DNA of 64,000 nucleotides, from contig NZ_JBAWJZ010000005.1 of NCBI RefSeq assembly GCF_043876835.1, forward strand, positions 1-64,000, in the 5' to 3' direction. Both the position numbers and the translations under genes were made by a program. Below, piece by piece: positions 17,523 to 25,900 of this stretch. The DNA is from Yeosuana sp043876835. GTDB lineage: Bacteria; Bacteroidota; Bacteroidia; Flavobacteriales; Flavobacteriaceae. Each line of letters begins with the position of its first letter. Position 1 is the first letter of the stretch. The notes under the pieces are model-generated. The model made no database searches and was not told where the DNA came from. It worked only from the letters and a program-made list of their open reading frames with translations.

Positions 17523-18602
17523 ATGAATAGATATAACAGACATATAATACTTTCTGAAATTGGTCAGGCTGGTCAAGATAAACTGTCTAAGGCTAAAGTT
17601 TTAGTAGTTGGCGCTGGCGGATTGGGTTGTCCCGTTTTGCAATATCTCACAGCGGCAGGTGTTGGTACTATTGGTATTATTGATTTTGATGTGGTTGAAG
17701 AATCCAATCTACAACGTCAAGTATTGTTTGGCACATCTTCTTTAGGAGAAAATAAAGCAATTGCTGCAAAAAGCAGATTACAGGATTTAAATAATACCAT
17801 CACTATAAAATCTTATCCTGAAAAATTAACCTTTCAAAATGCTATTGCGTTATTTAATCAATATGATATTATTATTGATGGTACCGATAATTTTGAAACC
17901 CGCTATCTTATAAATGATACTTGTGTTATAACAGGTAAACCATTGGTTTTTGGCGCTATTTATAAGTTTCAAGGGCAAGTATCGGTTTTTAATTATAAAA
18001 ATGGTCCAACTTATAGATGTGCATTTAGCAACAAACCAAATAAAGATGCAGTTCCAAACTGTTCGGAAATTGGGGTTTTAGGTGTTTTACCTGGCATTAT
18101 TGGAACATTTCAGGCAAATGAAGTCCTTAAAATAATCTTAGAAATTGGTAATGTCCTTTCTGGTAAATTACTTTGTTATGATGCGCTTTCAAATCAGACT
18201 ACAACATTAACTGTTAAAAAGAATGATGTTGAAATTGAGAAAGTATTATTGGATAGAGATAATTTTGAAAAGAAGCAATTTGAATCTTACTGTGAAGTTG
18301 ATAAAGAAGTTTCAATAAAGGATATTTTAAATAAAAAAAATATTCAAATTATTGATGTTAGAGAGTTTCAAGAACAACCTAAAGTTGTAGATATAAGTGT
18401 TACAATGATCCCCTTAAATGAGTTAAAGCATAATCTTGATAAGATAAGAAACGATACAGAAAAAGCAATTTTTTGTCAATCTGGAATAAGAAGTAGGCAA
18501 GCAGTTTCTGTGCTAGAACAGCACAATATTTTTGATTGTTACAGTATAAAAGAAGGTGCTTCAGAGATTATAGATATATTAAAGAATTACAAAAACAAGT
18601 AA
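17523..18602 (+). CDS. moeB: MoeB/ThiF-type adenylyltransferase with C-terminal rhodanese domain
   Basis: A 359-residue protein. An E1-like domain (about 1-235) has the nucleotide-binding GAGGLGCPVLQYLTAAGVG and the NLQRQ motif, and a rhodanese domain (about 262-355) has an intact loop FCQSGIRS. It should adenylylate the MoaD C-terminus and load sulfur on it, as in the eukaryotic MOCS3/Uba4 fusion. The usual zinc motif CxxC is broken (PTYRCAF, where the first cysteine is Thr) and I do not find the second CxxC, so the zinc site appears lost. The conserved cysteine in VPNCSEIGVLG remains. Confidence 0.9.
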   Translation: MNRYNRHIILSEIGQAGQDKLSKAKVLVVGAGGLGCPVLQYLTAAGVGTIGIIDFDVVEESNLQRQVLFGTSSLGENKAIAAKSRLQDLNNTITIKSYPEKLTFQNAIALFNQYDIIIDGTDNFETRYLINDTCVITGKPLVFGAIYKFQGQVSVFNYKNGPTYRCAFSNKPNKDAVPNCSEIGVLGVLPGIIGTFQANEVLKIILEIGNVLSGKLLCYDALSNQTTTLTVKKNDVEIEKVLLDRDNFEKKQFESYCEVDKEVSIKDILNKKNIQIIDVREFQEQPKVVDISVTMIPLNELKHNLDKIRNDTEKAIFCQSGIRSRQAVSVLEQHNIFDCYSIKEGASEIIDILKNYKNK

Positions 18603-18605
18603 CAA

Positions 18606-19049
18606 ATGAGTGATAAAAAACCTAAAAGCGTTTTTAAGCAAGGAGCTATTTCTTCAGAATTTATAGGAGAGTCAATTGCTAAACATCAAACAAAAACAAG
18701 TATTGGTGCTCATAATATTTTTCTCGGCCAAGTAAGAGCTGATGTTATTGATAACAAAGTTATAAAAGCGATTGAATACACGGCTTATGAAGAAATGGCC
18801 AATGCAAAATTCCATGAAATTCGTGAAGCAGCATTTGAAAAATTTGAACTCACTTGTATGCATATTTACCATAGTTTAGGAACTGTAAATGCAGGTGAGA
18901 TTTGTTTATTTGTTTTTGTGTCATCTCCAAGAAGAAAAGTTGTTTTTAAAGCTTTAGAATTTATTGTAGAGGAAATAAAAGCCAAAGCTCCGGTTTTTGG
19001 TAAAGAAATTTTTGAAGACAGTTCACATCAATGGAAAGTTAATAGTTAA
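18606..19049 (+). CDS. moaE: Molybdopterin synthase catalytic subunit MoaE
   Basis: A 147-residue protein of MoaE length with GAHNIFLGQVRADV, YTAYEEMA and the C-terminal active-site region AKAPVFGKEIFED. It pairs with MoaD to convert cyclic pyranopterin monophosphate to molybdopterin. In E. coli the active-site segment reads WKRE; here it is FGKE, so the main lysine is shifted by one, and the HR of the family is RR in SSPRRKVVF. I believe this is a lineage variant, not inactivation. Confidence 0.92.
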   Translation: MSDKKPKSVFKQGAISSEFIGESIAKHQTKTSIGAHNIFLGQVRADVIDNKVIKAIEYTAYEEMANAKFHEIREAAFEKFELTCMHIYHSLGTVNAGEICLFVFVSSPRRKVVFKALEFIVEEIKAKAPVFGKEIFEDSSHQWKVNS

Positions 19050-19052
19050 GTT

Positions 19053-19964
19053 ATGGTAGATATCACGCATAAAAGCACCACATTAAGAACAGCTGTTGCG
19101 CAGGCAATTGTAAAAGTTAGTAAGCAGGAAACTATTACTGCTATTCAAAATGATACGGTTCCAAAAGGAAATGTGTTTGCAATGAGTAAAGCAGCAGGAT
19201 TATTAGGGGTAAAAAGAACGCCAGATATTTTGCCTGATTGCCATCCATTGCCTATTGAATTTACAAGTGTAGATTATGAAATAAACGGATTAGAAATAAC
19301 AGTAATTTTTACGGTAAAAACTATTTATAAAACAGGTGTTGAGGTTGAAGCTATGCATGGAGCCAGTGTGGTTGCTTTAAATATGTATGATATGCTGAAG
19401 CCTATTGATAAAGGGATAGAAATCCATCAAATTAAACTGTTAAATAAAAAAGGTGGAAAATCAGATTTCAGAGATAAATTCAGAAAAGATTTAACAGCGG
19501 TCGTTATTGTGTGTTCTGATACTATTTCAGCAGGACAGAAGGAAGATAGGGCTGGAAAAGAAATCATTAAAAAACTTGAGGAATGCGATGTTAAAATAGC
19601 GGATTATATTATTATTCCAGACGAAAAAGATGTCATTCAAGAAAAAGCCAAAACATATCAAGCTCAAGGTGTCGATTTGATTATTTATACAGGTGGCACA
19701 GGACTGTCAAGCAGAGATGTTACACCAGAAGCCTTATCCCCAATTTTAGACAGAAGGATTCCCGGTATAGAAGAAGCCATTCGAAATTACGGACAAGACA
19801 GAACACCTTTTTCAATGCTATCAAGAAGTATTGCAGGAACCTTAAAGAGCACGTTGATTTTGGGATTACCAGGCTCAACAAACGGAGCCAAAGAATCCAT
19901 GGATGCTATTTTTCCATCGGTTTTACACATATTTAGAATATTAAAAGGTGCTAGACACGATTAA
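19053..19964 (+). CDS. moaCB: Bifunctional MoaC-MoaB fusion
   Basis: A 303-residue fusion. The N-terminal half (about 1-150) is cyclic pyranopterin monophosphate synthase MoaC with LPDCHPLPIEF and VEAMHGASVVALNMYDMLKPIDKGIEI. The C-terminal half (about 155-303) is MoaB/MogA-type adenylyltransferase with IIYTGGTGLSSRDVTPEAL and LPGSTNGAKESMDAI. Such fusions are known in Bacteroidetes. Ends two bases before the GTP cyclase gene moaA, its partner in the first pathway step. Confidence 0.93.
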   Translation: MVDITHKSTTLRTAVAQAIVKVSKQETITAIQNDTVPKGNVFAMSKAAGLLGVKRTPDILPDCHPLPIEFTSVDYEINGLEITVIFTVKTIYKTGVEVEAMHGASVVALNMYDMLKPIDKGIEIHQIKLLNKKGGKSDFRDKFRKDLTAVVIVCSDTISAGQKEDRAGKEIIKKLEECDVKIADYIIIPDEKDVIQEKAKTYQAQGVDLIIYTGGTGLSSRDVTPEALSPILDRRIPGIEEAIRNYGQDRTPFSMLSRSIAGTLKSTLILGLPGSTNGAKESMDAIFPSVLHIFRILKGARHD

Positions 19965-20972
19965 ATGACAAATAAAAAAAACATATTGCAAGATTCACAC
20001 GGAAGAGATCATACGTATTTAAGAATATCTTTAGTGGAGCGTTGTAATTTGCGCTGTTTCTATTGCATGCCAGCAGAAGGAGTTCAATTAACTCCAAAGA
20101 GTCATATCATGACTTATGAGGAAATTTATGAGATAGCAAAAACCTTTGTAAATAATGGTGTTACCAAAATACGGTTAACTGGTGGCGAACCTTTGATAAG
20201 AAAGGATATTCCATTTATTTTAGAAAAATTAGCATCATTACCGGTAGAATTATCTATTACTACCAATGCTGTAATCATTCATAAATTTATTGATACCTTA
20301 AAGTTATATGGTGTTAATAATATCAATGTTAGTCTGGATTCTCTAGTAAAGGAAAAGTTTAATAAAATTACACTTAGGGATCATTTTGATATTGTTTATA
20401 GTAATATTTTACTTTTAGTCAATGAAGGGTTTAATGTAAAGATAAATGCAGTTTTAATGAAAGGTGTTAATGATGACGAAATTATCGATTTTATCAAACT
20501 GACTAAAGATTTACCTGTATGCATTCGTTTTATTGAATTTATGCCTTTTGACGGCAATAAATGGGATTTGAGTAAAATGGTTTCTTATAAAGAAGTTATG
20601 ACTTATGTCAATAGGTCTTTTGCAGAAACAGACATTGAACGTTTGCAGGATGCGCCTAATGACACCTCTAAAAATTATAGAATTAAAAACTATAAAGGCA
20701 GTTTTGCAATTATAAGCTCAGTAACTAATCCGTTTTGTGATTCATGCAACAGGCTTCGTTTAACAGCCAATGGACAACTTAAGAACTGTTTGTTTTCTTC
20801 AACGGAATCAGATTTGTTAACCACTCTGCGCGAGGGAAAATCAATAGAACCCATTATTCAAAAAGCAGTACAAAGCAAGCTTAAAATTAGGGGTGGTATG
20901 GATACTTTAGAAAAACTACAAGAGCCAAAACTCCATACTCAAAATAGAAGTATGATTACTATTGGTGGTTAA
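19965..20972 (+). CDS. moaA: GTP 3',8-cyclase MoaA (radical SAM)
   Basis: A 335-residue protein with the radical SAM cluster motif CNLRCFYCMP, LTGGEPL, and the second cluster cysteines in CDSCNRLRL...LKNCLF. The C-terminus ends in GG as in active MoaA. It converts GTP to the 3',8-cyclo intermediate that MoaC uses. Starts right after moaCB, before a GNAT gene. Confidence 0.95.
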   Translation: MTNKKNILQDSHGRDHTYLRISLVERCNLRCFYCMPAEGVQLTPKSHIMTYEEIYEIAKTFVNNGVTKIRLTGGEPLIRKDIPFILEKLASLPVELSITTNAVIIHKFIDTLKLYGVNNINVSLDSLVKEKFNKITLRDHFDIVYSNILLLVNEGFNVKINAVLMKGVNDDEIIDFIKLTKDLPVCIRFIEFMPFDGNKWDLSKMVSYKEVMTYVNRSFAETDIERLQDAPNDTSKNYRIKNYKGSFAIISSVTNPFCDSCNRLRLTANGQLKNCLFSSTESDLLTTLREGKSIEPIIQKAVQSKLKIRGGMDTLEKLQEPKLHTQNRSMITIGG

Positions 20973-21002
20973 ATTTGTTTTCAAATAATATCCATTTACC
21001 AA

Positions 21003-21482
21003 ATGATTATAATAAGAAACGCAAAACCGGAAGAGTTTGAGAGTATAGGTAAACTAATGGTTAATGTGTATTCGCAATTGGAAGGTTTTCCTAAAGAATC
21101 GGAATTTCCAGAATACTATAAAAAATTATTACATGTTGGTGACTTTACCAAAAAAGAGCATACAGAACTTATAGTAGCCATATCAAATGAGAAAAAAGTT
21201 GTAGGAGCTGTCGTCTATTTTAGTGATTTAAAACATTATGGTTCTCCAGGAACCATAACCACAATAAAGAATGCTTCTGCTTTTAGATTGTTAGCAGTTG
21301 ATCCAGAAGAAGGGGGTAAAGGGATAGGAAAATTACTTATTTATGAATGTATAAACAGAGCAAAAAAGCACCATCACAAACAGCTTTTAATTCATTCTAC
21401 AGAATATATGAAACTTGCTCGGAGTATGTATGAACGTTTAGGGTTTTCAAATTTAAATATTGACATCCAAGAGCAATTGTAG
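21003..21482 (+). CDS. GNAT family N-acetyltransferase
   Basis: A 159-residue acetyltransferase with the acetyl-CoA motif LLAVDPEEGGKGIGKLLIYECI (pyrophosphate-binding Gly-rich loop) and a C-terminal YERLGF. Substrate unknown. It lies 30 bases after moaA and before a terminator, so it may be the last gene of the Moco operon, though nothing in it points to cofactor synthesis. Confidence 0.8.
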   Translation: MIIIRNAKPEEFESIGKLMVNVYSQLEGFPKESEFPEYYKKLLHVGDFTKKEHTELIVAISNEKKVVGAVVYFSDLKHYGSPGTITTIKNASAFRLLAVDPEEGGKGIGKLLIYECINRAKKHHHKQLLIHSTEYMKLARSMYERLGFSNLNIDIQEQL

Positions 21483-21520
21483 GTTCTAATTTAAGATCAC
21501 TTAAAGGAAACAAAGCAAAT

Positions 21521-21548
21521 AAAAAACCCCATAGAAGTATGGGGCTCT
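21521..21548. terminator. Bidirectional terminator between Moco operon and DsrE2-TusE-SQR operon
   Basis: CCCCATAGAAGTATGGGG forms a seven-base stem with a GAAG loop. It is flanked by A6 on the left and CTCTTT on the right, so it can end transcripts from both sides. Confidence 0.8.
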
Positions 21549-21563
21549 TTATTTCTTGATTTT

Positions 21564-22037
21564 TTATATAAAGATTATATGGCAACCTTCCTGGTCTGCG
21601 CGGCTATAAAAATCACCTATGGTTAATATTCCATCAATTTCATCAATTAAATCTTTTTCTTTTAAATGAAACATATCCACAGCAAGTTTACAAGCCCAAA
21701 GTTTGCATCCAGAATCCGATAGAATTTCCAAAAATTCACCAACATCTGGCATATCCAGTTTTTCCATTTCTTTTTTCATCATTTTTGTAGCCAAAGCTTC
21801 CATACCGGGCAATCCACCAATCATGGTAGGCATGTGCATAGCAGGATTACCTACTGTAGCAACATGTAAATGTTCTAATTTTTTCTTTTGAATGGCTTCC
21901 AATCCAAAAAAAGTAAAAAATATTTCAGATTCAATACCTTCCATTCGGGCTCCATTGGCCATAACAAATGCAGCATAAACATTTTCTATTGTTGCTTTTG
22001 AAAGAATAAAAAGCATTTTTTTTACTTTAGTACTCAT
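21564..22037 (-). CDS. DsrE/DsrF-like (DsrE2-type) sulfur-relay protein
   Basis: A 157-residue protein matching the DsrE/DsrF/DrsH-like group, with a Rossmann-like start (KKMLFILSKATIENVYAAFVMANGARM), the loop MHMPTMIGGLPGM, and cysteines C111 and C116 (GCKLWAC). C116 probably corresponds to the persulfide-carrying cysteine. DsrE2 proteins trade sulfane sulfur with rhodaneses and TusA/DsrC-like carriers in the cytoplasm. Third gene of the SQR-TusE-DsrE2 operon. Confidence 0.82.
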   Translation of the reverse strand: MSTKVKKMLFILSKATIENVYAAFVMANGARMEGIESEIFFTFFGLEAIQKKKLEHLHVATVGNPAMHMPTMIGGLPGMEALATKMMKKEMEKLDMPDVGEFLEILSDSGCKLWACKLAVDMFHLKEKDLIDEIDGILTIGDFYSRADQEGCHIIFI

Positions 22038-22068
22038 AGTTTTATCATTTTACATTAACTTATTTAGC

Positions 22069-22377
22069 TTAAATACAACTTTTTGGTTTGGGTACCCCTG
22101 CTATTTTAGTAGACACTTTTAAGGGACCGCCTGGAAATAATGCATAAAATTCCTTGATATCTATAACACCACTTTTTTTGACACCTCTTATTGATAGTGC
22201 GACATCATTTTTTACCTGTTCTTGAAGCCAATAGATTATTTCCCAGTGTCTATCGGTTAATTCAATACCTAGTTCTTTAGCTATTTCAACTGCTATCTCT
22301 TCATTCCATTGGGATACATCGGTTAAATATCCCTCTTCTGTTACGTCTAATCTGATTCCTGCTACGTTTAAGTCCAT
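22069..22377 (-). CDS. TusE/DsrC family sulfur carrier
   Basis: A 102-residue protein with the whole DsrC/TusE fold (EGYLTDVSQWNEEIA, DRHWEIIYWLQEQ) and the C-terminal arm GVPKPKSCI. The penultimate cysteine C101 is conserved. The second DsrC cysteine, eleven positions before it, is replaced by threonine (STKIAG), which is the TusE-like, single-cysteine state. It probably carries a persulfide on C101. Lies between the SQR-like and DsrE2-like genes, 31 bases from each neighbour, and is unusual in Flavobacteriaceae as far as I know. Confidence 0.85.
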   Translation of the reverse strand: MDLNVAGIRLDVTEEGYLTDVSQWNEEIAVEIAKELGIELTDRHWEIIYWLQEQVKNDVALSIRGVKKSGVIDIKEFYALFPGGPLKVSTKIAGVPKPKSCI

Positions 22378-22405
22378 AATTAATTATTTTTAATTTTATT
22401 ATTAT

Positions 22406-23653
22406 TTATTTGTCTGCTTTAATATCAAATACTTTGCCTTTAAAACTCATGTTTCTTGATACAAAAGGAATTGCAATTCCTTTTAATAACATGTTCCAAT
22501 AAATCCATCTGAAAGCTAATTTTCCCCAATGATTGAATACACTTTCTTTTAACAGCTTAAGTGGGCCTATTTTAGAGAAAGGAAATGTGCCATGAACAGG
22601 TTCCTGTTCATAATTGAAATCGATGAGTAAAGCCTTATTGTCTCCAGTTTCGATAAAACAATTGGCATGACCATCAAATTCTTCTTTTAATTTATAGCCT
22701 TTTGTAAATAGAATAATATTATCGGCTAAGGTTTCTGCTTCAAAATGAGCTACAGATCCCGCTTTGGATGCTGGAACATTTGTAGCATCACCAATGACAA
22801 AAATATTGTCATGCTCTTTGGATTGTAACGTATGTTTATGGGTAGGGACAAAATTTAAATCGTCACCCAACCCAGACCTTTCAATAACTGCATCTCCCAT
22901 ATTGGTTGGAACAGTTACCAATAAATCAAAAGGAATCTCTTTATCGGCAAAATCTATTATGGTTTTCTTATCGTTATCAACACGTTCTATGGCAAAATCG
23001 GTTTCAATATTTATCTGTTTTTCTTCTAACAAATAATTTAGAGCTTTAGTACAAGTTGGTTTCGTGAAAGCTCCAGATAAAGGCGTTACATAAGTGATGT
23101 CCACTTTATCCCGTATTCCTTTTTTACGGAAATAGGAATCTGCCAAAAAAGTAAATTCTAAAGGAGCAACAGGGCATTTAATTGGCATTTCGGTTAAATG
23201 GACTACCAATTTTCCACCTTTCCATTCACGCAGTTTGTCGCGCAACGCTAAGGCACCCTCATAAGTATAAAAATCAAAAATATCCTTTCTCCAAAGAGGC
23301 CCTAATAGGCCTTCAGTCTCTTCAGGAGCAATTTTTGATCCGGTTGCAATTATTAAAATGTCATAAGCTAAGGTTTCATCTTCCAACTCTACTTTATTTC
23401 CTTCTGGAAGTATCTTGTCAATTTTTTTTTGAATATAATTAACACCTTTAGGAATAAACTTTTTCCCAGTTTTTTTGACTTGTTTGGTCGTATAAATATC
23501 AAACGGAAGGAAAAGAAACCCTGGCTGGTAATAATGGGTTTTATATTGATCAACAATTGTTATTTGCCATTCTTTTTTTGGTAGTTTGGAAACCAAATGG
23601 TTTGCCATCATTGTTCCTGATGTGCCAGCTCCTAAAATAACTAAGTTTTTCAT
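22406..23653 (-). CDS. Sulfide:quinone oxidoreductase-like flavoprotein
   Basis: I start it at the ATG at 23653, because residues from MKNLVILGAGTSGTMMANHL give the FAD-binding fold at the N-terminus; an upstream in-frame start adds 13 poor residues. The 415-residue protein has ATGS, FVIGDATNVPASKAGSVAHFEAE and cysteines C160 (KCPVAP), C201 (KPTC) and C332. C160 and another cysteine would form the redox site that attacks sulfide. The C-terminal region WGKLAFRWIYWNMLLKGI is amphipathic and could bind the membrane. SQRs oxidise sulfide to polysulfide and reduce quinone. First gene of the operon, below the two-box promoter. Confidence 0.83.
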   Translation of the reverse strand: MKNLVILGAGTSGTMMANHLVSKLPKKEWQITIVDQYKTHYYQPGFLFLPFDIYTTKQVKKTGKKFIPKGVNYIQKKIDKILPEGNKVELEDETLAYDILIIATGSKIAPEETEGLLGPLWRKDIFDFYTYEGALALRDKLREWKGGKLVVHLTEMPIKCPVAPLEFTFLADSYFRKKGIRDKVDITYVTPLSGAFTKPTCTKALNYLLEEKQINIETDFAIERVDNDKKTIIDFADKEIPFDLLVTVPTNMGDAVIERSGLGDDLNFVPTHKHTLQSKEHDNIFVIGDATNVPASKAGSVAHFEAETLADNIILFTKGYKLKEEFDGHANCFIETGDNKALLIDFNYEQEPVHGTFPFSKIGPLKLLKESVFNHWGKLAFRWIYWNMLLKGIAIPFVSRNMSFKGKVFDIKADK

Positions 23654-23707
23654 TTTCTTTATATTTAAACCTCTGTAAACAAGTAAATTCACAATTCTAA
23701 TATGTGT

Positions 23708-23780
23708 TAAAATTATGTGTTATGGCTTATAAAAAATATGATTAATGTCATGTAGTGGCCCTTATGTAACATATGTTACA
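23708..23780 (-). promoter_or_regulatory. Two-box promoter of the SQR-TusE-DsrE2 operon
   Basis: Reading on the minus strand, the distal box TGTAACATATGTTACA (23780-23765) is a perfect palindrome. The proximal box (23751-23738) reads ATGACATTAATCAT, fitting ATGAY-N4-RTCAT. Its centre at 23744.5 lies exactly 29.5 bp before TAATTTTA (23715-23708). This is the same order, and the same -7 sequence and spacing, as at the rhodanese operon. Confidence 0.72.
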
Positions 23781-23845
23781 CAACAAGAAGTTTATAAGGA
23801 GATATTAAGAGTTTAAAGAACTAGATTTTGTGGGGAGTATTAAAA

Positions 23846-25720
23846 CTACCAATTAGGTAAAATACAAGCTTTTGTTGTCTTTTTTAAGATAGGTTGTAAA
23901 CCAAATTCCAAAGTTTGTTTCATCACTTTCGAATCTTCTTTATGACATTGAAGACAAGCACCTACTAAAAGCATCCTTTTTTGTTCACTTACATTAAAGG
24001 GTCTGAAATCGGTTCGTGTAGAGTTGATAACATTCTTGTCACTTTCTTCTAAAAATGGAATCCAAGCATCTTCAGGTAAATTATCATGACTGTTTAAAGC
24101 GTATTCAGGAGTGAAAATCCATTTACCTTTGCCATTTTTTATATCATAAACCAAAGACCCTTTTCCATATCCTAATGTAGCGGAATTTGAGTGACAAGAT
24201 TTACAATCACGTACTTGTTTGGTTGTGGTGTGAGGCGAATTTGGTGCATATAATCTGTGGAATGAAATATCTGTACCAGTTTTACCAGAAAAACTTCCTT
24301 CATCAATAGTTAAAATCATCCCTGGTATAGCAGGTTCAAAAACTTTTTCGCCTTTATGCTCTCTAACGCCCATTGCTGGTTGGGATGATGAAAATTCGGC
24401 AACATATTCTTTCCATTGTCCTTTTACATATTTTTTATCCAATAAATCAAAAGCTCTGGTTTCTTTGTCATCATATTGATTGTGGCAACCAATACAACGT
24501 GGAGTCCATGATGAATGGCACGCACTGCAGCTTACATTTTCATGCGCATTATCTCTTGCACAAACTTTGGATTGAGGTTTTAAATCGTGAATTTTGCCAT
24601 TATTTTTTCCAATTAAAAAAGCATTTTCCAACGAGTCTACATAGGTATTGACCAAAGGATGTCCATCTTTTTTTACAGCAATTATTTCCTTATCAGTATG
24701 TGAATATTTGCGGTGCAAAAACACTAAAAGGCTTTCATTATCTAATGAATCGTAAGGAATTGTATTGGGGTTTTCTTTAAAATGACAATCGGCACATTGC
24801 AAAGAAACAGCATCTTCTTCATGAGTATATGATTTACCATTTCCCATGACTTCATGAGACGAATGACAATCTATGCACAACAAGCCTTTTGCGTGATGCA
24901 CATCTTCTTCCATATGTTTATAAACACGCTTATCTTCTAATACAGTGTAAAGATTTTTGTCGGCAATATCTTTCTCATCCAATAAAGTTTCTTGTAAGCC
25001 TTCGTAATTGGTTGAAATTCTGCTTGAACGACTATGACAACCAAAACAATGGGTATTATTGACAAAAATATTGGTTGAAGGATGAAATTTAGGCAGCACC
25101 GTTTTGTTTGAAGCTAAATAATCTTTTAAATCACTTTTAGCTTCGTTAGAATAATTTAAATGACAAGCGTTACAACCGCCGCCTCTGCTTTCTTGCGTAA
25201 TAGCTCCAAAAGTTGTTTTTTCTGCACCAAGATGGCAATTAGCACATAAATCCCTGATATGTTTTTCTGATGCGGAATTTTTTATATCCTTTATATGAAA
25301 CTGGTGATTAGGACTATTTGTTTCACCAAATATAAATTTATCAACAGCTATAATTCCACTATTGCTGGTCATTAAAGAGTTATTAATTCTATTTAATTCA
25401 TTTTGGTGACACTTTCCACAAGTTTCTTTGGCATCTGATAAATTTCCCGGAATTAAAATCATGCCTTTATGAGCTTCATTTTTATCTAAGGAGGTAATAT
25501 TTCCTAAATGGCAACTGGCACAACCAATAAGTTCTGGATTATGATAACTTGAGTAACCAGTTGTATTTTGATGGCATTGTAAACAAGATTCATTTTCAAC
25601 TGTTTCAATGCTTGTATATTGGCTCTCATTAAAGAGCATATTGTTTGATAAAACGAACAAAATGGTTATCAGTAAAATAACCAAAATAAGGCCCAAAAAA
25701 ATGTAATATTTTTTCTTCAT
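23846..25720 (-). CDS. Membrane-anchored dodecaheme cytochrome c
   Basis: A 624-residue protein with one N-terminal membrane helix (about 6-27) and twelve CxxCH heme motifs, in order CLQCH, CASCH, CGKCH, CANCH, CNACH, CFGCH, CIDCH, CADCH, CSACH, CIGCH, CKSCH and CLQCH. Many extra histidines could be distal ligands. The heme domains should be periplasmic. The family is not one I can name. It lies between the SQR operon and the divergent Psr-type operon, so a role as electron carrier or as a sulfur-compound reductase in its own right is possible. The ending ACILPNW carries one further cysteine. Confidence 0.85.
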   Translation of the reverse strand: MKKKYYIFLGLILVILLITILFVLSNNMLFNESQYTSIETVENESCLQCHQNTTGYSSYHNPELIGCASCHLGNITSLDKNEAHKGMILIPGNLSDAKETCGKCHQNELNRINNSLMTSNSGIIAVDKFIFGETNSPNHQFHIKDIKNSASEKHIRDLCANCHLGAEKTTFGAITQESRGGGCNACHLNYSNEAKSDLKDYLASNKTVLPKFHPSTNIFVNNTHCFGCHSRSSRISTNYEGLQETLLDEKDIADKNLYTVLEDKRVYKHMEEDVHHAKGLLCIDCHSSHEVMGNGKSYTHEEDAVSLQCADCHFKENPNTIPYDSLDNESLLVFLHRKYSHTDKEIIAVKKDGHPLVNTYVDSLENAFLIGKNNGKIHDLKPQSKVCARDNAHENVSCSACHSSWTPRCIGCHNQYDDKETRAFDLLDKKYVKGQWKEYVAEFSSSQPAMGVREHKGEKVFEPAIPGMILTIDEGSFSGKTGTDISFHRLYAPNSPHTTTKQVRDCKSCHSNSATLGYGKGSLVYDIKNGKGKWIFTPEYALNSHDNLPEDAWIPFLEESDKNVINSTRTDFRPFNVSEQKRMLLVGACLQCHKEDSKVMKQTLEFGLQPILKKTTKACILPNW

Positions 25721-25801
25721 TTTTTATACTTATTCAAAGTTACAATAATTTATAGAGTTAATTATTTAAAACTCTTTTCTATCAAATATTTTTAATCCTT
25801 A

Positions 25802-25878
25802 TGTAACAATTGTTACATATAAAACACTGATTACATGACTTTTATCATAATATAAAAAGGGATTTAAAAATATCTTTA
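25802..25878 (+). promoter_or_regulatory. Two-box promoter of the Psr-type operon
   Basis: The distal box TGTAACAATTGTTACA (25802-25817) is a perfect palindrome identical to that at 10384. The proximal box ATGACTTTTATCAT (25835-25848) is centred 29.5 bp before TATCTTTA (25871-25878), a -7-like element. The distal box could also serve the divergent cytochrome gene, but I see no well-placed -7 for it. Confidence 0.72.
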
Positions 25879-25900
25879 CCCCAGAAAAATATTTATAATT

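Noticed and set aside
23654..23692. Longer N-terminus for the SQR-like protein
   Set aside because: Adds residues before a canonical FAD-binding start and has no support.
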